Shown here in pieces: positions 23,706 through 30,621 of a stretch of DNA of 30,621 nt. Each line of letters opens with the position of its first letter. Position 1 is the first letter of the stretch. Below the pieces are notes generated by a model, which was not told the origin of the DNA, searched no databases, and worked only from the letters and a program-made list of their open reading frames with translations. The DNA lies in contig JASLMY010000025.1 in assembly GCA_030746295.1 (NCBI GenBank), forward strand, positions 1 through 30,621, written 5' to 3'. Position numbers and translations under genes: made by a program. The DNA is from Alphaproteobacteria bacterium. Its GTDB lineage: Bacteria; Pseudomonadota; Alphaproteobacteria; GCA-2731375.

Positions 23706-24221
23706 TCATTCGAACGCATTCCCGGTCGGGAGGTCTCGCCGATAGACCGTGATCGGGCCGCGGAGGCTTTGGGTTGGGGCGATTGCGTGCCAGCCGTGGC
23801 GCGCCATGGTGGGCTCTGGCGCCTCGGTCGAGGTGTAGATGGCTCGGAAGCCGAGGCGGCGGGCTTCGGCCTCGATGGCGGCGACGAGGGCCTTGCCGAT
23901 GCTATGGCCTCGGTGCGCCGGGCCAACCAGGACGGCGGCGAGCCAAGGTCCGACGCCGAGTTCGCTGCCGACGGACTCCGCCCTCAGGCCCGCGGTGCCG
24001 AGGACGGTGTCGTCGCCATCCAGGGCGACGAGGCAGAGCGGCAGGGCATTCCGGCTCCGGCAGGCAGCCAGGTCGGTCGCCGCGTCACCGTCACCGCGGG
24101 GGCCGTACCAGGGCCGCCATTCTGCAGTGAACCAATCCACGAGGGTGGCCGTCGCCTCGGGCACGTCGACGAGATGGACGATGCGCAGGCCCGGCGGCGC
24201 GGTCGAGCCGGCCTCCGCCAT
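23706..24221 (-). CDS. GNAT-family N-acetyltransferase
   Basis: A 171-residue GNAT protein: LVALDGDDTVLGTAGL (strands 2-3), AAVLVGPAHRGHSIGKALV (strand 4 and the acetyl-CoA loop R-G-H-S-I-G-K-A), then helix 4 and FRAIYTSTE (strand 5). It transfers an acyl group from acyl-CoA to an amine; the acceptor is unknown. It begins 2 bases after the stop of the HpsN-like dehydrogenase gene on the same strand, so they are probably coupled. Confidence 0.9.
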   Translation of the reverse strand: MAEAGSTAPPGLRIVHLVDVPEATATLVDWFTAEWRPWYGPRGDGDAATDLAACRSRNALPLCLVALDGDDTVLGTAGLRAESVGSELGVGPWLAAVLVGPAHRGHSIGKALVAAIEAEARRLGFRAIYTSTEAPEPTMARHGWHAIAPTQSLRGPITVYRRDLPTGNAFE

Positions 24222-24223
24222 CC

Positions 24224-25498
24224 CTAATTCCGGTAGCGCCGGAGGCGGAGGTCCGCCTGCTCCTTGTGGCCCCAGAAGCGCTCGATGGCGCAGAGGCGCG
24301 AGCAGTATTCGCCGATCTCGATGCTGGCCGCCTCGGTACAGCGCTGATAGGTGACGGTCTTGATGAACTTGCCGACCCAGAGGCCGCCGGTGTAGCGCGC
24401 CGCACCCTTGGTGGGCAGCGTGTGGTTCGTGCCGATCACCTTGTCGCCGTAGGAGACGTTGGTCTCAGGGCCCAGGAAGAGGGCGCCGTAGTTGGTCATG
24501 CGGTCGAGGAACCAGTTCGGGTCGCGGGTCAGGACCTCGACGTGCTCGGCGGCGATGCGGTCGGCCTCGACCAGCATTTCGGCGTCGTCGGCGCAGAGGA
24601 TGACCTCGCCATAGTCGCGCCAGGCCTGGCCGGCGACGTCGGCGGTCAGCAGCGTCTTCAGCTGCCTATCCACCTCTTCGATCGTCTCCCGCGCCAGGGT
24701 CTCCGAGGTCGTGACCAGGATCGCCGGCGAGGTCGGCCCGTGCTCGGCCTGGCCCAGCAGGTCGGCCGCCACCATCTCCGCATCGGCGCTCTCGTCGGCA
24801 ACCACCAGGATCTCGGTCGGCCCGGCCAAGAGGTCGATGCCGACGCGGCCGAAGAGCTGGCGCTTGGCCTCGGCCACATAGGCGTTGCCGGGGCCGACCA
24901 GCATGTCGACGGGATCGATCGAGCCGGTGCCCTGGGCCATGGCGGCGACCGCTTGCACGCCGCCCAGGCAATAAATCTCGTCGGCCCCGCCCAAGGCCAT
25001 GGCGGCGATGGTGGCCGGGTGCGGCCGGCCCTCGTTCGGCGGCGTCGCGGCGATGATCCGATTCACGCCGGCAACCCGGGCGGTGACGATGCTCATGTGC
25101 GCCGAGGCCACCATCGGATAGCGCCCGCCTGGCACATAGCAGCCGACCGCGTTGACGGGGATGTTCTTGTGCCCCAGCACGACGCCGGGCAGGGTCTCGA
25201 CCTCGACGTCCCGCAGGCCGCCCATCTGCGCTTGCGCGAAGTTCCGGATCTGCGCCTGGGCGAACTTGATGTCGTCCACCGTCTCTTGTCCCACTTCGGC
25301 GATCAGGGCGTCGATTTCCTCTTGGCTCAGGCGGAAGCTTTCGGGCGACCATTTGTCGAAGCGCTCCGACAGCTCGCGCACGGCCGCATCGCCCCGGGCC
25401 CGGACGTCGGCCAGGATCGACTCGACGGTTTCCTTGACCTGGGCGTCGGCCTCGTCGCGCGCCTCTGCATCGATGCTCTCTTTCAGATATTCGGCCAT
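24224..25498 (-). CDS. Histidinol dehydrogenase family, HpsN-like (sulfopropanediol dehydrogenase-like)
   Basis: A 424-residue zinc enzyme. Zinc ligands correspond to Gln250, His253, Asp352 and His411, with the catalytic Glu318-His319 pair. Sections such as [19 protein letters not shown] and [15 protein letters not shown] match, as I recall, the HpsN group, which oxidises 2,3-dihydroxypropane-1-sulfonate to sulfolactate, better than biosynthetic HisD. No other histidine gene is near, so histidine synthesis is unlikely. The exact substrate within this catabolic group is not settled by sequence. GGAGGAGGAAG precedes the ATG. A three-residue insertion precedes the last zinc histidine compared with the HpsN I remember. 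Confidence 0.82.
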   Translation of the reverse strand: MAEYLKESIDAEARDEADAQVKETVESILADVRARGDAAVRELSERFDKWSPESFRLSQEEIDALIAEVGQETVDDIKFAQAQIRNFAQAQMGGLRDVEVETLPGVVLGHKNIPVNAVGCYVPGGRYPMVASAHMSIVTARVAGVNRIIAATPPNEGRPHPATIAAMALGGADEIYCLGGVQAVAAMAQGTGSIDPVDMLVGPGNAYVAEAKRQLFGRVGIDLLAGPTEILVVADESADAEMVAADLLGQAEHGPTSPAILVTTSETLARETIEEVDRQLKTLLTADVAGQAWRDYGEVILCADDAEMLVEADRIAAEHVEVLTRDPNWFLDRMTNYGALFLGPETNVSYGDKVIGTNHTLPTKGAARYTGGLWVGKFIKTVTYQRCTEAASIEIGEYCSRLCAIERFWGHKEQADLRLRRYRN

Positions 25499-25593
25499 GG
25501 CTCGCTTCCTCCTCCGCCCCGACCCATATCATCCATCGTCATGGGCGCCAAACGGACTGGCCCGACCCCTTTCGGCGGGCGGTGCCGATCCCT

Positions 25594-25599
25594 TATAGT
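25594..25599 (+). promoter_or_regulatory. Possible -10 box of ilvD
   Basis: TATAGT matches five of six bases of the -10 consensus and lies 48 bases before the ilvD start, in the 149-base divergent gap. No good -35 box is visible at 16-18 bases upstream, so support is weak. Confidence 0.25.
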
Positions 25600-25647
25600 G
25601 CCCGGAAATTCACCCTCGGGGACCACAGAACAGCAACGGATAACGCC

Positions 25648-27516
25648 ATGCCAGATCTCCGCTCGGTCAAGAGCACTATGGGTCGAAGCGCCGCCTCGGC
25701 CCGCGCCCTGTGGCGCGCCACCGGTGTCAAGAACGAGGACTTCGGCAAGCCGATCATCGCCATCTCCAACTCCTTCACCGAGTTCGTGCCGGGCCACGTG
25801 CACCTGCGCGAGGTCGGCCAACTGGTCGCCGAGGAGGTCCGCAAAGCCGGCGGTATTCCGCGCGAGTTCAACACCATCGCCGTCGACGACGGCATCGCCA
25901 TGGGCCACGACGGCATGCTCTACAGCCTGCCCTCGCGCGAGATTATCGCCGATGCGGTGGAATACATGGTCAATGCCCACACCGCCGACGCCATGATCTG
26001 CATCTCCAACTGCGACAAGATCACGCCCGGCATGATGATGGCGACACTGCGCCTCAATATCCCCACGGTGATGGTCTCGGGCGGGCCGATGGAGGCTGGC
26101 TTCAACCCCAACAACGAGGCCGAGATCTTCGACCTGGTCGACAACCTGGTCGCCTCCGGCAACCCCAACGTCAGCGACGAGCAGCTGGAGATCATGGAGC
26201 AGAACGCCTGCCCCACCTGCGGCTCCTGCGCCGGCATGTTCACCGCCAACTCGATGAATTGCCTGGCCGAGGCGCTGGGCCTGGCCTTGCCGGGCAACGG
26301 CTCGGTGCTGGCGACCCATGTCGAGCGTCGCGGCCTCTTCACCTCGGCGGCGGCCAAGATCATGGAGCTGACCCGGCGCTATTATAAGGACGACGACGAG
26401 AGCGCCCTGCCGCGCAGTATCGCCAACCTGGCCGCCTTCGAGAACGCCATGGCCATGGACATCGCCATGGGCGGCTCGACCAACACGGTGCTGCACCTCT
26501 TGGCCGCGGCGCGCGAGGGCGAGGTCGACTTCCACATGGCCGATATCGACCGGATCTCGCGCCGGGTGCCGAACCTCTGCAAGGTCTCGCCCAACGTGCC
26601 GCACTACCACATGGAGGACGTGCACCGGGCCGGCGGCGTCATGGGCATTCTCGGTGAATTGGACCGGGCCGGGCTGATCGACACTTCGGTCGGTGCCATC
26701 GCCGGCGCCAACCTGGGCGCGGTCTTGGATGACTGGGACGTCTGCCGGACCGAGAGCGAAGAGGTCCAGCGCTTCTACAGCGCCGCGCCGGGCCGCAAGA
26801 TAAACCTCAAGCCCTACAGCCAGGAAGCCCGCTACAAGACCCTCGACACCGACCGCCAGGGCGGCTGCATCCGCAGCGCCGAGCACGCCTACAGCGCCGA
26901 TGGCGGCCTCGCCGTGCTGTTCGGCAACCTGGCCCAGGACGGCTGCATCATCAAGGTCGCAGGCGTCGACGCCAGTGTCCTGAAGTTCACCGGCCGGGCC
27001 AAGATCTTCGAGAGCCAGGACGCCGCCGCCAAGGGCATCTCGGGCGGCGAGGTCAAGGAAGGCGACGTCGTCGTGATCCGCTACGAGGGCCCGCGCGGCG
27101 GCCCCGGCATGCAGGAGATGCTGGTGCCCACGAGCCTGATCAAGGCAGTGGGGCTGGCGACGTCCTGCGCCCTCATTACCGACGGCCGCTTTTCGGGCGC
27201 GAGTTCGGGCCTCTCGGTCGGCCATATCTCGCCCGAGGCGGCGGAAGGTGGCAATATCGGCTTGCTGGAGGACGGCGACGAGATCCGGATCGACGTGCCG
27301 GAGCGGCGCATCGACGTCCTGCTGTCGGATGAAGAGCTGTCGGTGCGCCGCCAGGCGATGCAGGCGCGCGGGCCCGAGGCCTGGCAGGCGCAAAATCGCG
27401 ACCGCCATGTCAGCCGGGCGCTCAGGGCCTATGCCGCGCTCACCACCAGTGCCGCGCAAGGGGCCTGGCGCGACCCGTCGATCGTCGAGCGCGGCCGGCA
27501 GATGGCGGCGGAATAA
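25648..27516 (+). CDS. ilvD: Dihydroxy-acid dehydratase
   Basis: A 622-residue protein, full length for the E. coli-type IlvD. Iron-sulfur cysteines are visible at Cys122 (SNCDKITPG) and Cys194 within [12 protein letters not shown] (188-194); the N-terminal site reads [11 protein letters not shown], with Ser in place of the extra cysteine of the 2Fe-2S group, which suggests the oxygen-sensitive 4Fe-4S type. The catalytic serine lies in [10 protein letters not shown]. It dehydrates 2,3-dihydroxy-isovalerate and -methylvalerate in branched-chain amino acid synthesis. It is transcribed alone, divergent from the HpsN-like gene. Confidence 0.96.
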   Translation: MPDLRSVKSTMGRSAASARALWRATGVKNEDFGKPIIAISNSFTEFVPGHVHLREVGQLVAEEVRKAGGIPREFNTIAVDDGIAMGHDGMLYSLPSREIIADAVEYMVNAHTADAMICISNCDKITPGMMMATLRLNIPTVMVSGGPMEAGFNPNNEAEIFDLVDNLVASGNPNVSDEQLEIMEQNACPTCGSCAGMFTANSMNCLAEALGLALPGNGSVLATHVERRGLFTSAAAKIMELTRRYYKDDDESALPRSIANLAAFENAMAMDIAMGGSTNTVLHLLAAAREGEVDFHMADIDRISRRVPNLCKVSPNVPHYHMEDVHRAGGVMGILGELDRAGLIDTSVGAIAGANLGAVLDDWDVCRTESEEVQRFYSAAPGRKINLKPYSQEARYKTLDTDRQGGCIRSAEHAYSADGGLAVLFGNLAQDGCIIKVAGVDASVLKFTGRAKIFESQDAAAKGISGGEVKEGDVVVIRYEGPRGGPGMQEMLVPTSLIKAVGLATSCALITDGRFSGASSGLSVGHISPEAAEGGNIGLLEDGDEIRIDVPERRIDVLLSDEELSVRRQAMQARGPEAWQAQNRDRHVSRALRAYAALTTSAAQGAWRDPSIVERGRQMAAE

Positions 27517-27524
27517 CTTCCAGG

Positions 27525-27547
27525 GCGGACGGCTCCGCTTCCTTGTT
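27525..27547 (+). terminator. Weak intrinsic terminator candidate after ilvD
   Basis: GCGGA (27525-27529) and TCCGC (27534-27538) form a short hairpin with a 4-base loop, followed by TTCCTTGTT. It lies 9 bases after the ilvD stop. The stem is short and the T-run broken, so it is only a candidate. Confidence 0.35.
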
Positions 27548-27615
27548 CCGGGCCGGCGCGCCCCCATATGAGAAAGGGGTGTCGCTTGACGCCAGGAAGT
27601 GGAGGAGGAGCGCGC

Positions 27616-28155
27616 GTGAGGGCAAGGATTCTCGGTGCAGTCGTGGTGTTCTGCATCGCCGCGGGGCAGGCCTGGGCGGCCGACCGGAAGATCGAGGACT
27701 TCTACGGCGAGTATGTCGGCCAGACGATCTCCGAAACCGACCGGGGTTTGAACGAGCGCGACATCGCTGTCTCGATCAAGGCGATAAAGAAGGGCTTCGA
27801 GGTCGGCTGGACGACCACGATCCCCAAGCCGGGCGGCGAGGCCTCGCGCAAGTCCTACAAGATCAAATTCCAGAAGAGCAAGCGCGCCAACATCTATGCC
27901 GCCGGCATGCGGCCGAACTATTTCGGCGGCTGGGTGCCGCTCGATCCGATGAAGAGCGAGCCTTACATCTGGGCCCGGATCAAGGAGGCAACGCTGACCG
28001 TCTATGCCATGCACGTCATCGACGACGGCTCCTACGAGATGCAGACCTACGACCGGACCCTGACGAAGGAGGGCATGCGCCTCGACTTCACGCGCATCCG
28101 CGCCGACGGCAAGGTCAAGAAGATCTCTGGCGTCCTGAAGCGGATGAAGAAGTAG
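27616..28155 (+). CDS. Secreted/periplasmic protein of unknown function
   Basis: A 179-residue protein. The GTG at 27616 is chosen because GGAGGAGG lies just before it and because it yields a clean signal peptide: MRAR, a hydrophobic stretch (ILGAVVVFCIAAG) and a cleavage site after QAWA. The mature part is basic, with a beta-rich rhythm (FYGEYVGQTI, FEVGWTTTIP, YKIKFQKSK, ATLTVYAMHVIDDGSYEMQTY) and ends SGVLKRMKK. It looks like a small beta-sandwich or lipocalin-like domain, but I do not recognise a family. It stands alone between ilvD and the M24-like gene. Confidence 0.8.
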   Translation: MRARILGAVVVFCIAAGQAWAADRKIEDFYGEYVGQTISETDRGLNERDIAVSIKAIKKGFEVGWTTTIPKPGGEASRKSYKIKFQKSKRANIYAAGMRPNYFGGWVPLDPMKSEPYIWARIKEATLTVYAMHVIDDGSYEMQTYDRTLTKEGMRLDFTRIRADGKVKKISGVLKRMKK

Positions 28156-28244
28156 CGCCTCTGTCGGCTGACGCGTTTCGGGCTCGAATTGCGTAACTCA
28201 TTGACAGAAAACGAACTCTCTCGACCGGCGCAACCTTCTCTGCC

Positions 28245-28317
28245 GTCATGGCGAGCGAGCGGAGCGAGCGCGGCCATCCAGCCTGGATCGCCACGGCGCT
28301 ATGCGCCTCGCGAAGAC
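28245..28317. repeat. Palindromic extragenic repeat (REP/BIME-like)
   Basis: An imperfect nested palindrome. The outer arms GTCATGGCGAG (28245-28255) and CTCGCGAAGAC (28307-28317) match at 9 of 11 bases; the inner arms CGCGGCCATCCA (28269-28280) and TGGATCGCCACG (28284-28295) match at 10 of 12, around a 3-base loop. Sequences of this look (GTCATGGCGAG, then CCATCCAG) are dispersed intergenic repeats in many alphaproteobacteria. Only one copy is in the window. It reaches into the possible start region of the following gene. Confidence 0.65.
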
Positions 28318-28333
28318 GATCGCCCTGGTCGCG

Positions 28334-29461
28334 ATGGCTAGCGCGCCGCCGAGCGCCCCTTTCGAGTCGGCCGAGTACGAGGCCCGCATCGCCCGAGCCC
28401 GCGCCGGGCTGAGGGAGGCCGGCCTCGATGCCCTGCTGCTCTTCGCGCAGGAGAGCCTCTACTACCTGACGGGCTTCGATTCCGGCGGCTACGTCTTCTT
28501 TCAGGCCGCGGTGCTGACCGCCGACGACGGCCCGATCACACTGCTGACCCGAATTCCCGACCGCGCGCAGGCGCACGCCACCTCGGTCATCCCGGACATC
28601 CGCGTCTGGCTCAACGCCGAGGATGCCAAGCCGGCGGAAGACCTGAAGGCGATCATGGCCGAGAAGGGCCTGGACGGCGCCCGGGTCGGCGTCGAGCTCA
28701 ACACCTACGGTCTCACCGGCTACAACTGGGAGCTGGTGCGCAACGCCCTCGACGGCTTCTGCGGGCTGGAGGACGGCTCCGCCATCGTCCGCCAGGCGGC
28801 CGGGCTCGCCGACCGGGCCCTCGAGGCGATGATCGCGGCGGCCCGGCCCGGCGTGCCCGACAGCGCGCTTGCCGCCGTTTGCCTGGAAGAGATCTTGCTG
28901 GGCGGCGGCGACGTGCCGCCGGGCGGCCCCCTCGTCAACTCGGGCGCCCGTGCCCCCTTCGGCCGCGGCGTCGGCGGCCCGCGCCGGCTCGAGGCCCAGG
29001 ATCACGTGGTGGTGGAGTTCGCTGCCACCTGGAGGCGCTACAACGCCTGCGTCGAGCGCACGATCGTCCTTGGGCCACCGCCGGCGAAGCTCCTGCATAT
29101 GTACGAGGCGGCCTTCGAGGCGCTGGCCGAAATGACTGCCGCCGCCCGTCCCGGCGCGCCCTTGGGCGCCATCGACGAGGCGCATCGCCGCGTCTTCGAT
29201 GCCGCCGGCTATGCTGAGCAGCGTTTCGCCGCCTGCGGCTATTCCTTGGGTGCCACCTACCGCCCCACCTGGATGGACGTGCCACCGATGCTCTACGCCG
29301 GCAACCCGATACCCGCAGCACCCGGCATGGTATTGTTCCTGCACGCCATCATCGGCGATCCCGACAGCGGCCTCGCCGTCGGCCTCGGGCAGACGCTGCT
29401 GATCACCGAGGACGGCCGCGAGGTCCTGAACAAGGTGCCGCTGGAGCTGCATCGCCGTTAG
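28334..29461 (+). CDS. M24/creatinase-like (Xaa-Pro peptidase family) protein, metal ligands not conserved
   Basis: A protein of about 375 residues with the creatinase N-terminal domain (ALLLFAQESLYYLTGFDSGGY) and a pita-bread catalytic domain. The metal-binding Asp/Asp/His/Glu/Glu set of true aminopeptidases is not evident: EFAATWRRYNACVERTIVLG and CGYSLGATYRPTW resemble the metal-independent creatinase/ectoine-hydrolase-like branch. The usual LRxVKSxxE helix before RQAAGLADRAL seems to be missing, so about 15 residues may be deleted. The start is uncertain: ATG 28301 lies inside the palindromic repeat, so I prefer ATG 28334, but neither has a ribosome binding site. It is followed by a GST gene after 25 bases. 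Confidence 0.8.
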   Translation: MASAPPSAPFESAEYEARIARARAGLREAGLDALLLFAQESLYYLTGFDSGGYVFFQAAVLTADDGPITLLTRIPDRAQAHATSVIPDIRVWLNAEDAKPAEDLKAIMAEKGLDGARVGVELNTYGLTGYNWELVRNALDGFCGLEDGSAIVRQAAGLADRALEAMIAAARPGVPDSALAAVCLEEILLGGGDVPPGGPLVNSGARAPFGRGVGGPRRLEAQDHVVVEFAATWRRYNACVERTIVLGPPPAKLLHMYEAAFEALAEMTAAARPGAPLGAIDEAHRRVFDAAGYAEQRFAACGYSLGATYRPTWMDVPPMLYAGNPIPAAPGMVLFLHAIIGDPDSGLAVGLGQTLLITEDGREVLNKVPLELHRR

Positions 29462-29486
29462 GGCATGAACCCGGAAGGAGCCGGTC

Positions 29487-30131
29487 ATGGCAGAGCCCAT
29501 CGTCTTCGGCGCCGCCTACAGCGTCTACGTTCGCGTCGCTCGGTTGGCGCTGGAGGAGAAGGGCGTCGCCTATCGTCTGGAGGAGGTCGACATCTTCGCC
29601 GGCGAGGGGCCACCGACGGCCTATCTCGAGCGCCATCCCTTCGCCCGCATCCCCGCCTTCGAGCATGACGGCTTCCGCCTCTACGAGAGCGGCGCCATCA
29701 GCCGCTACGTCGACGAGGCTTTCGACGGGCCGCCTCTGATGCCCGACAGCATCCGGGGCCGAGCGCGGGCGAACCAGATCCTCTCGATCCTGGACAACTA
29801 CACCTATCGGACGCTGGTCTGGGACATCTTCGTCGAGCGGGTCCGCAAGCCCCAGGAAGGCCGGGCGACGGACGAAGCCCATATCCAGGGCGCTTTGCCC
29901 AAGGTGCGGCTCTGTCTCGCGGCCCTGGCCGACCTCAAGGGCGAGGGTCCGTTCCTGGTCGGCGATCACGTCAGCCTCGCGGATCTGCACGCGGCGCCGA
30001 TCTTCGTATACTTTCTGATGGCTCCGGAAGGCCGTGAATTGATGGCCGAGCAGCCCCGCCTCGAAGCCTGGTGGTCGACCGTCTCGGAGCGTCCGGCGAT
30101 GGCCGCGACCCGCTCGCCGCTCGAAGCTTGA
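29487..30131 (+). CDS. Glutathione S-transferase
   Basis: A 214-residue two-domain GST. The thioredoxin-like N-half has VFGAAYSVYVRVARLALEE, the cis-proline in FARIPAFE and the glutathione-contact YESGAISRYV; the helical C-half ends GPFLVGDHVSLADLHAAP, with the conserved aspartate cap. The catalytic residue is probably Ser12 or the adjacent Tyr11. It conjugates or transfers glutathione onto electrophiles in the cytoplasm. GGAAGGAG precedes the ATG. Confidence 0.93.
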   Translation: MAEPIVFGAAYSVYVRVARLALEEKGVAYRLEEVDIFAGEGPPTAYLERHPFARIPAFEHDGFRLYESGAISRYVDEAFDGPPLMPDSIRGRARANQILSILDNYTYRTLVWDIFVERVRKPQEGRATDEAHIQGALPKVRLCLAALADLKGEGPFLVGDHVSLADLHAAPIFVYFLMAPEGRELMAEQPRLEAWWSTVSERPAMAATRSPLEA

Positions 30132-30165
30132 CCTCTGGGGCGCGCCCTGCGCTGTCGGCGGCGAC

Positions 30166-30621
30166 CTAGTAGTCGCGGCCGGCCAGCGAATGGACGTGAT
30201 AGGGCTCGCGGCTGAGGCCGACGCAGAACTTGCCGACGATCGGCTCCATCGCATCGGCCAAGACCCGCGCCTCGGCGTTGCGCGCCCTCAATTCCTCGAC
30301 CGCGGTCTCCACCTGGGTCCGAATCCGGTGGATGTTGAGGCAGAGGTGGTTGCCGTTCTCGTAAACCATGCGGCCGCCGACCATGACCCGGGCGACGCCC
30401 GAGCCTTCTTCCACGTGCACGAGCTGGTTGGTGATGTCGTTCAAGGGCAGATAGTTCACGTGGCCGGCGTTCAGGAAGACGACGTCGGCCTTGGCGCCGA
30501 CGGCGATGCGGCCGATCGATTCGCCGAAGCCCAGCAGTCGGGCGCTGCCTTGGGTCGCCATCTCCAGCACCGTCTCGGTCGAGAACCATTCCTCGTAGTC
30601 GTGGCTCTGCAGCCGGCTGGC
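30166..30621 (-). CDS. Metal-dependent amidohydrolase (cytosine deaminase/TrzN-like), C-terminal part
   Basis: The last 151 residues of an amidohydrolase whose N-terminus lies beyond the right edge. ATQGSARLLGFGESIGRIAVGAKADVVFLN is the hallmark C-terminal sandwich sequence of the chlorohydrolase/cytosine-deaminase-like branch, followed by NDITNQLVH, VARVMVGGRMVYENG and a helical tail. Members deaminate or dechlorinate heterocycles with one metal ion. The metal-binding residues are outside the window, so the reaction cannot be specified. It is convergent with the GST gene. Confidence 0.85.
   Translation of the reverse strand, partial: ASRLQSHDYEEWFSTETVLEMATQGSARLLGFGESIGRIAVGAKADVVFLNAGHVNYLPLNDITNQLVHVEEGSGVARVMVGGRMVYENGNHLCLNIHRIRTQVETAVEELRARNAEARVLADAMEPIVGKFCVGLSREPYHVHSLAGRDY

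Noticed and set aside
25483..28014. Very long open frame on the strand opposite ilvD
   Set aside because: It mirrors ilvD codon by codon, has no family-like motifs, and is rich in His, Asp, Gly and Val, as antisense frames of GC-rich genes usually are.
30161..30176. GCGAC/GTCGC hairpin between the GST and amidohydrolase genes
   Set aside because: A 5-bp stem without a T-run is too weak to call a terminator.

Overview
This is a very GC-rich, densely coded chromosomal segment. Its gene content suggests a heterotrophic alphaproteobacterium, probably of the Rhodospirillales/Kiloniellales type: many acyl-CoA, SDR and amidohydrolase catabolic genes, an R-selective-type aminotransferase, a GGDEF-EAL protein, and short, mostly Shine-Dalgarno-led intergenic gaps. 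The taxonomic placement is inference. I see no rRNA, tRNA, CRISPR array, insertion sequence or phage gene. No stretch longer than 300 bases lacks a gene.

Left part (1-8223). A cut-off metallo-beta-lactamase-fold hydrolase is followed by the most notable gene of the window: a DsbA/FrnE-like oxidoreductase on the minus strand (1062-517). Its in-frame TGA replaces the first cysteine of the CPWC active site and is followed at the right distance by a strong stem-loop, so it reads as a selenoprotein with a bacterial SECIS. Divergent from it is a pair: an acyl-CoA dehydrogenase-like protein with the signature of 3-sulfinopropanoyl-CoA desulfinase (Gln246 in place of the catalytic Glu), then an acyl-CoA carboxylase carboxyltransferase. 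The desulfinase product, propionyl-CoA, is a natural substrate of such a carboxylase. Next come a GGDEF-EAL protein with a degenerate receiver domain and a convergent minus-strand operon: SDR, a second metallo-beta-lactamase hydrolase and aspartate dehydrogenase.

Middle (8339-20617). A ParD/ParE-type toxin-antitoxin pair has palindromic operator-like repeats over its promoter. It is followed by a plus-strand catabolic operon (carboxymuconolactone decarboxylase-like, 3-hydroxyisobutyrate dehydrogenase-like, acyl-CoA synthetase, SDR), a convergent YtcJ-like amidohydrolase and a divergent DUF1028 gene. A long plus-strand run then encodes a ThDP enzyme, a membrane-anchored Sel1 protein, both subunits of an aconitase-X-like dehydratase, an R-selective-transaminase-like PLP enzyme and a small winged-helix-like protein. 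The aconitase X pair keeps three candidate Fe-S cysteines but lacks the usual Ser-rich motif of the small subunit, so it may act on a substrate not yet known.

Right part (20614-30621). An MFS transporter and a SnoaL-like protein lie on the minus strand below a LuxR-type regulator; a shared TGGTGCGAA motif occurs upstream of both units. Then come a GNAT acetyltransferase with an HpsN-like member of the histidinol dehydrogenase family, a divergent ilvD, a secreted protein of unknown function, and a palindromic extragenic repeat that runs into the start region of a metal-ligand-poor M24/creatinase-like protein. A glutathione S-transferase and the C-terminal part of another amidohydrolase end the window.
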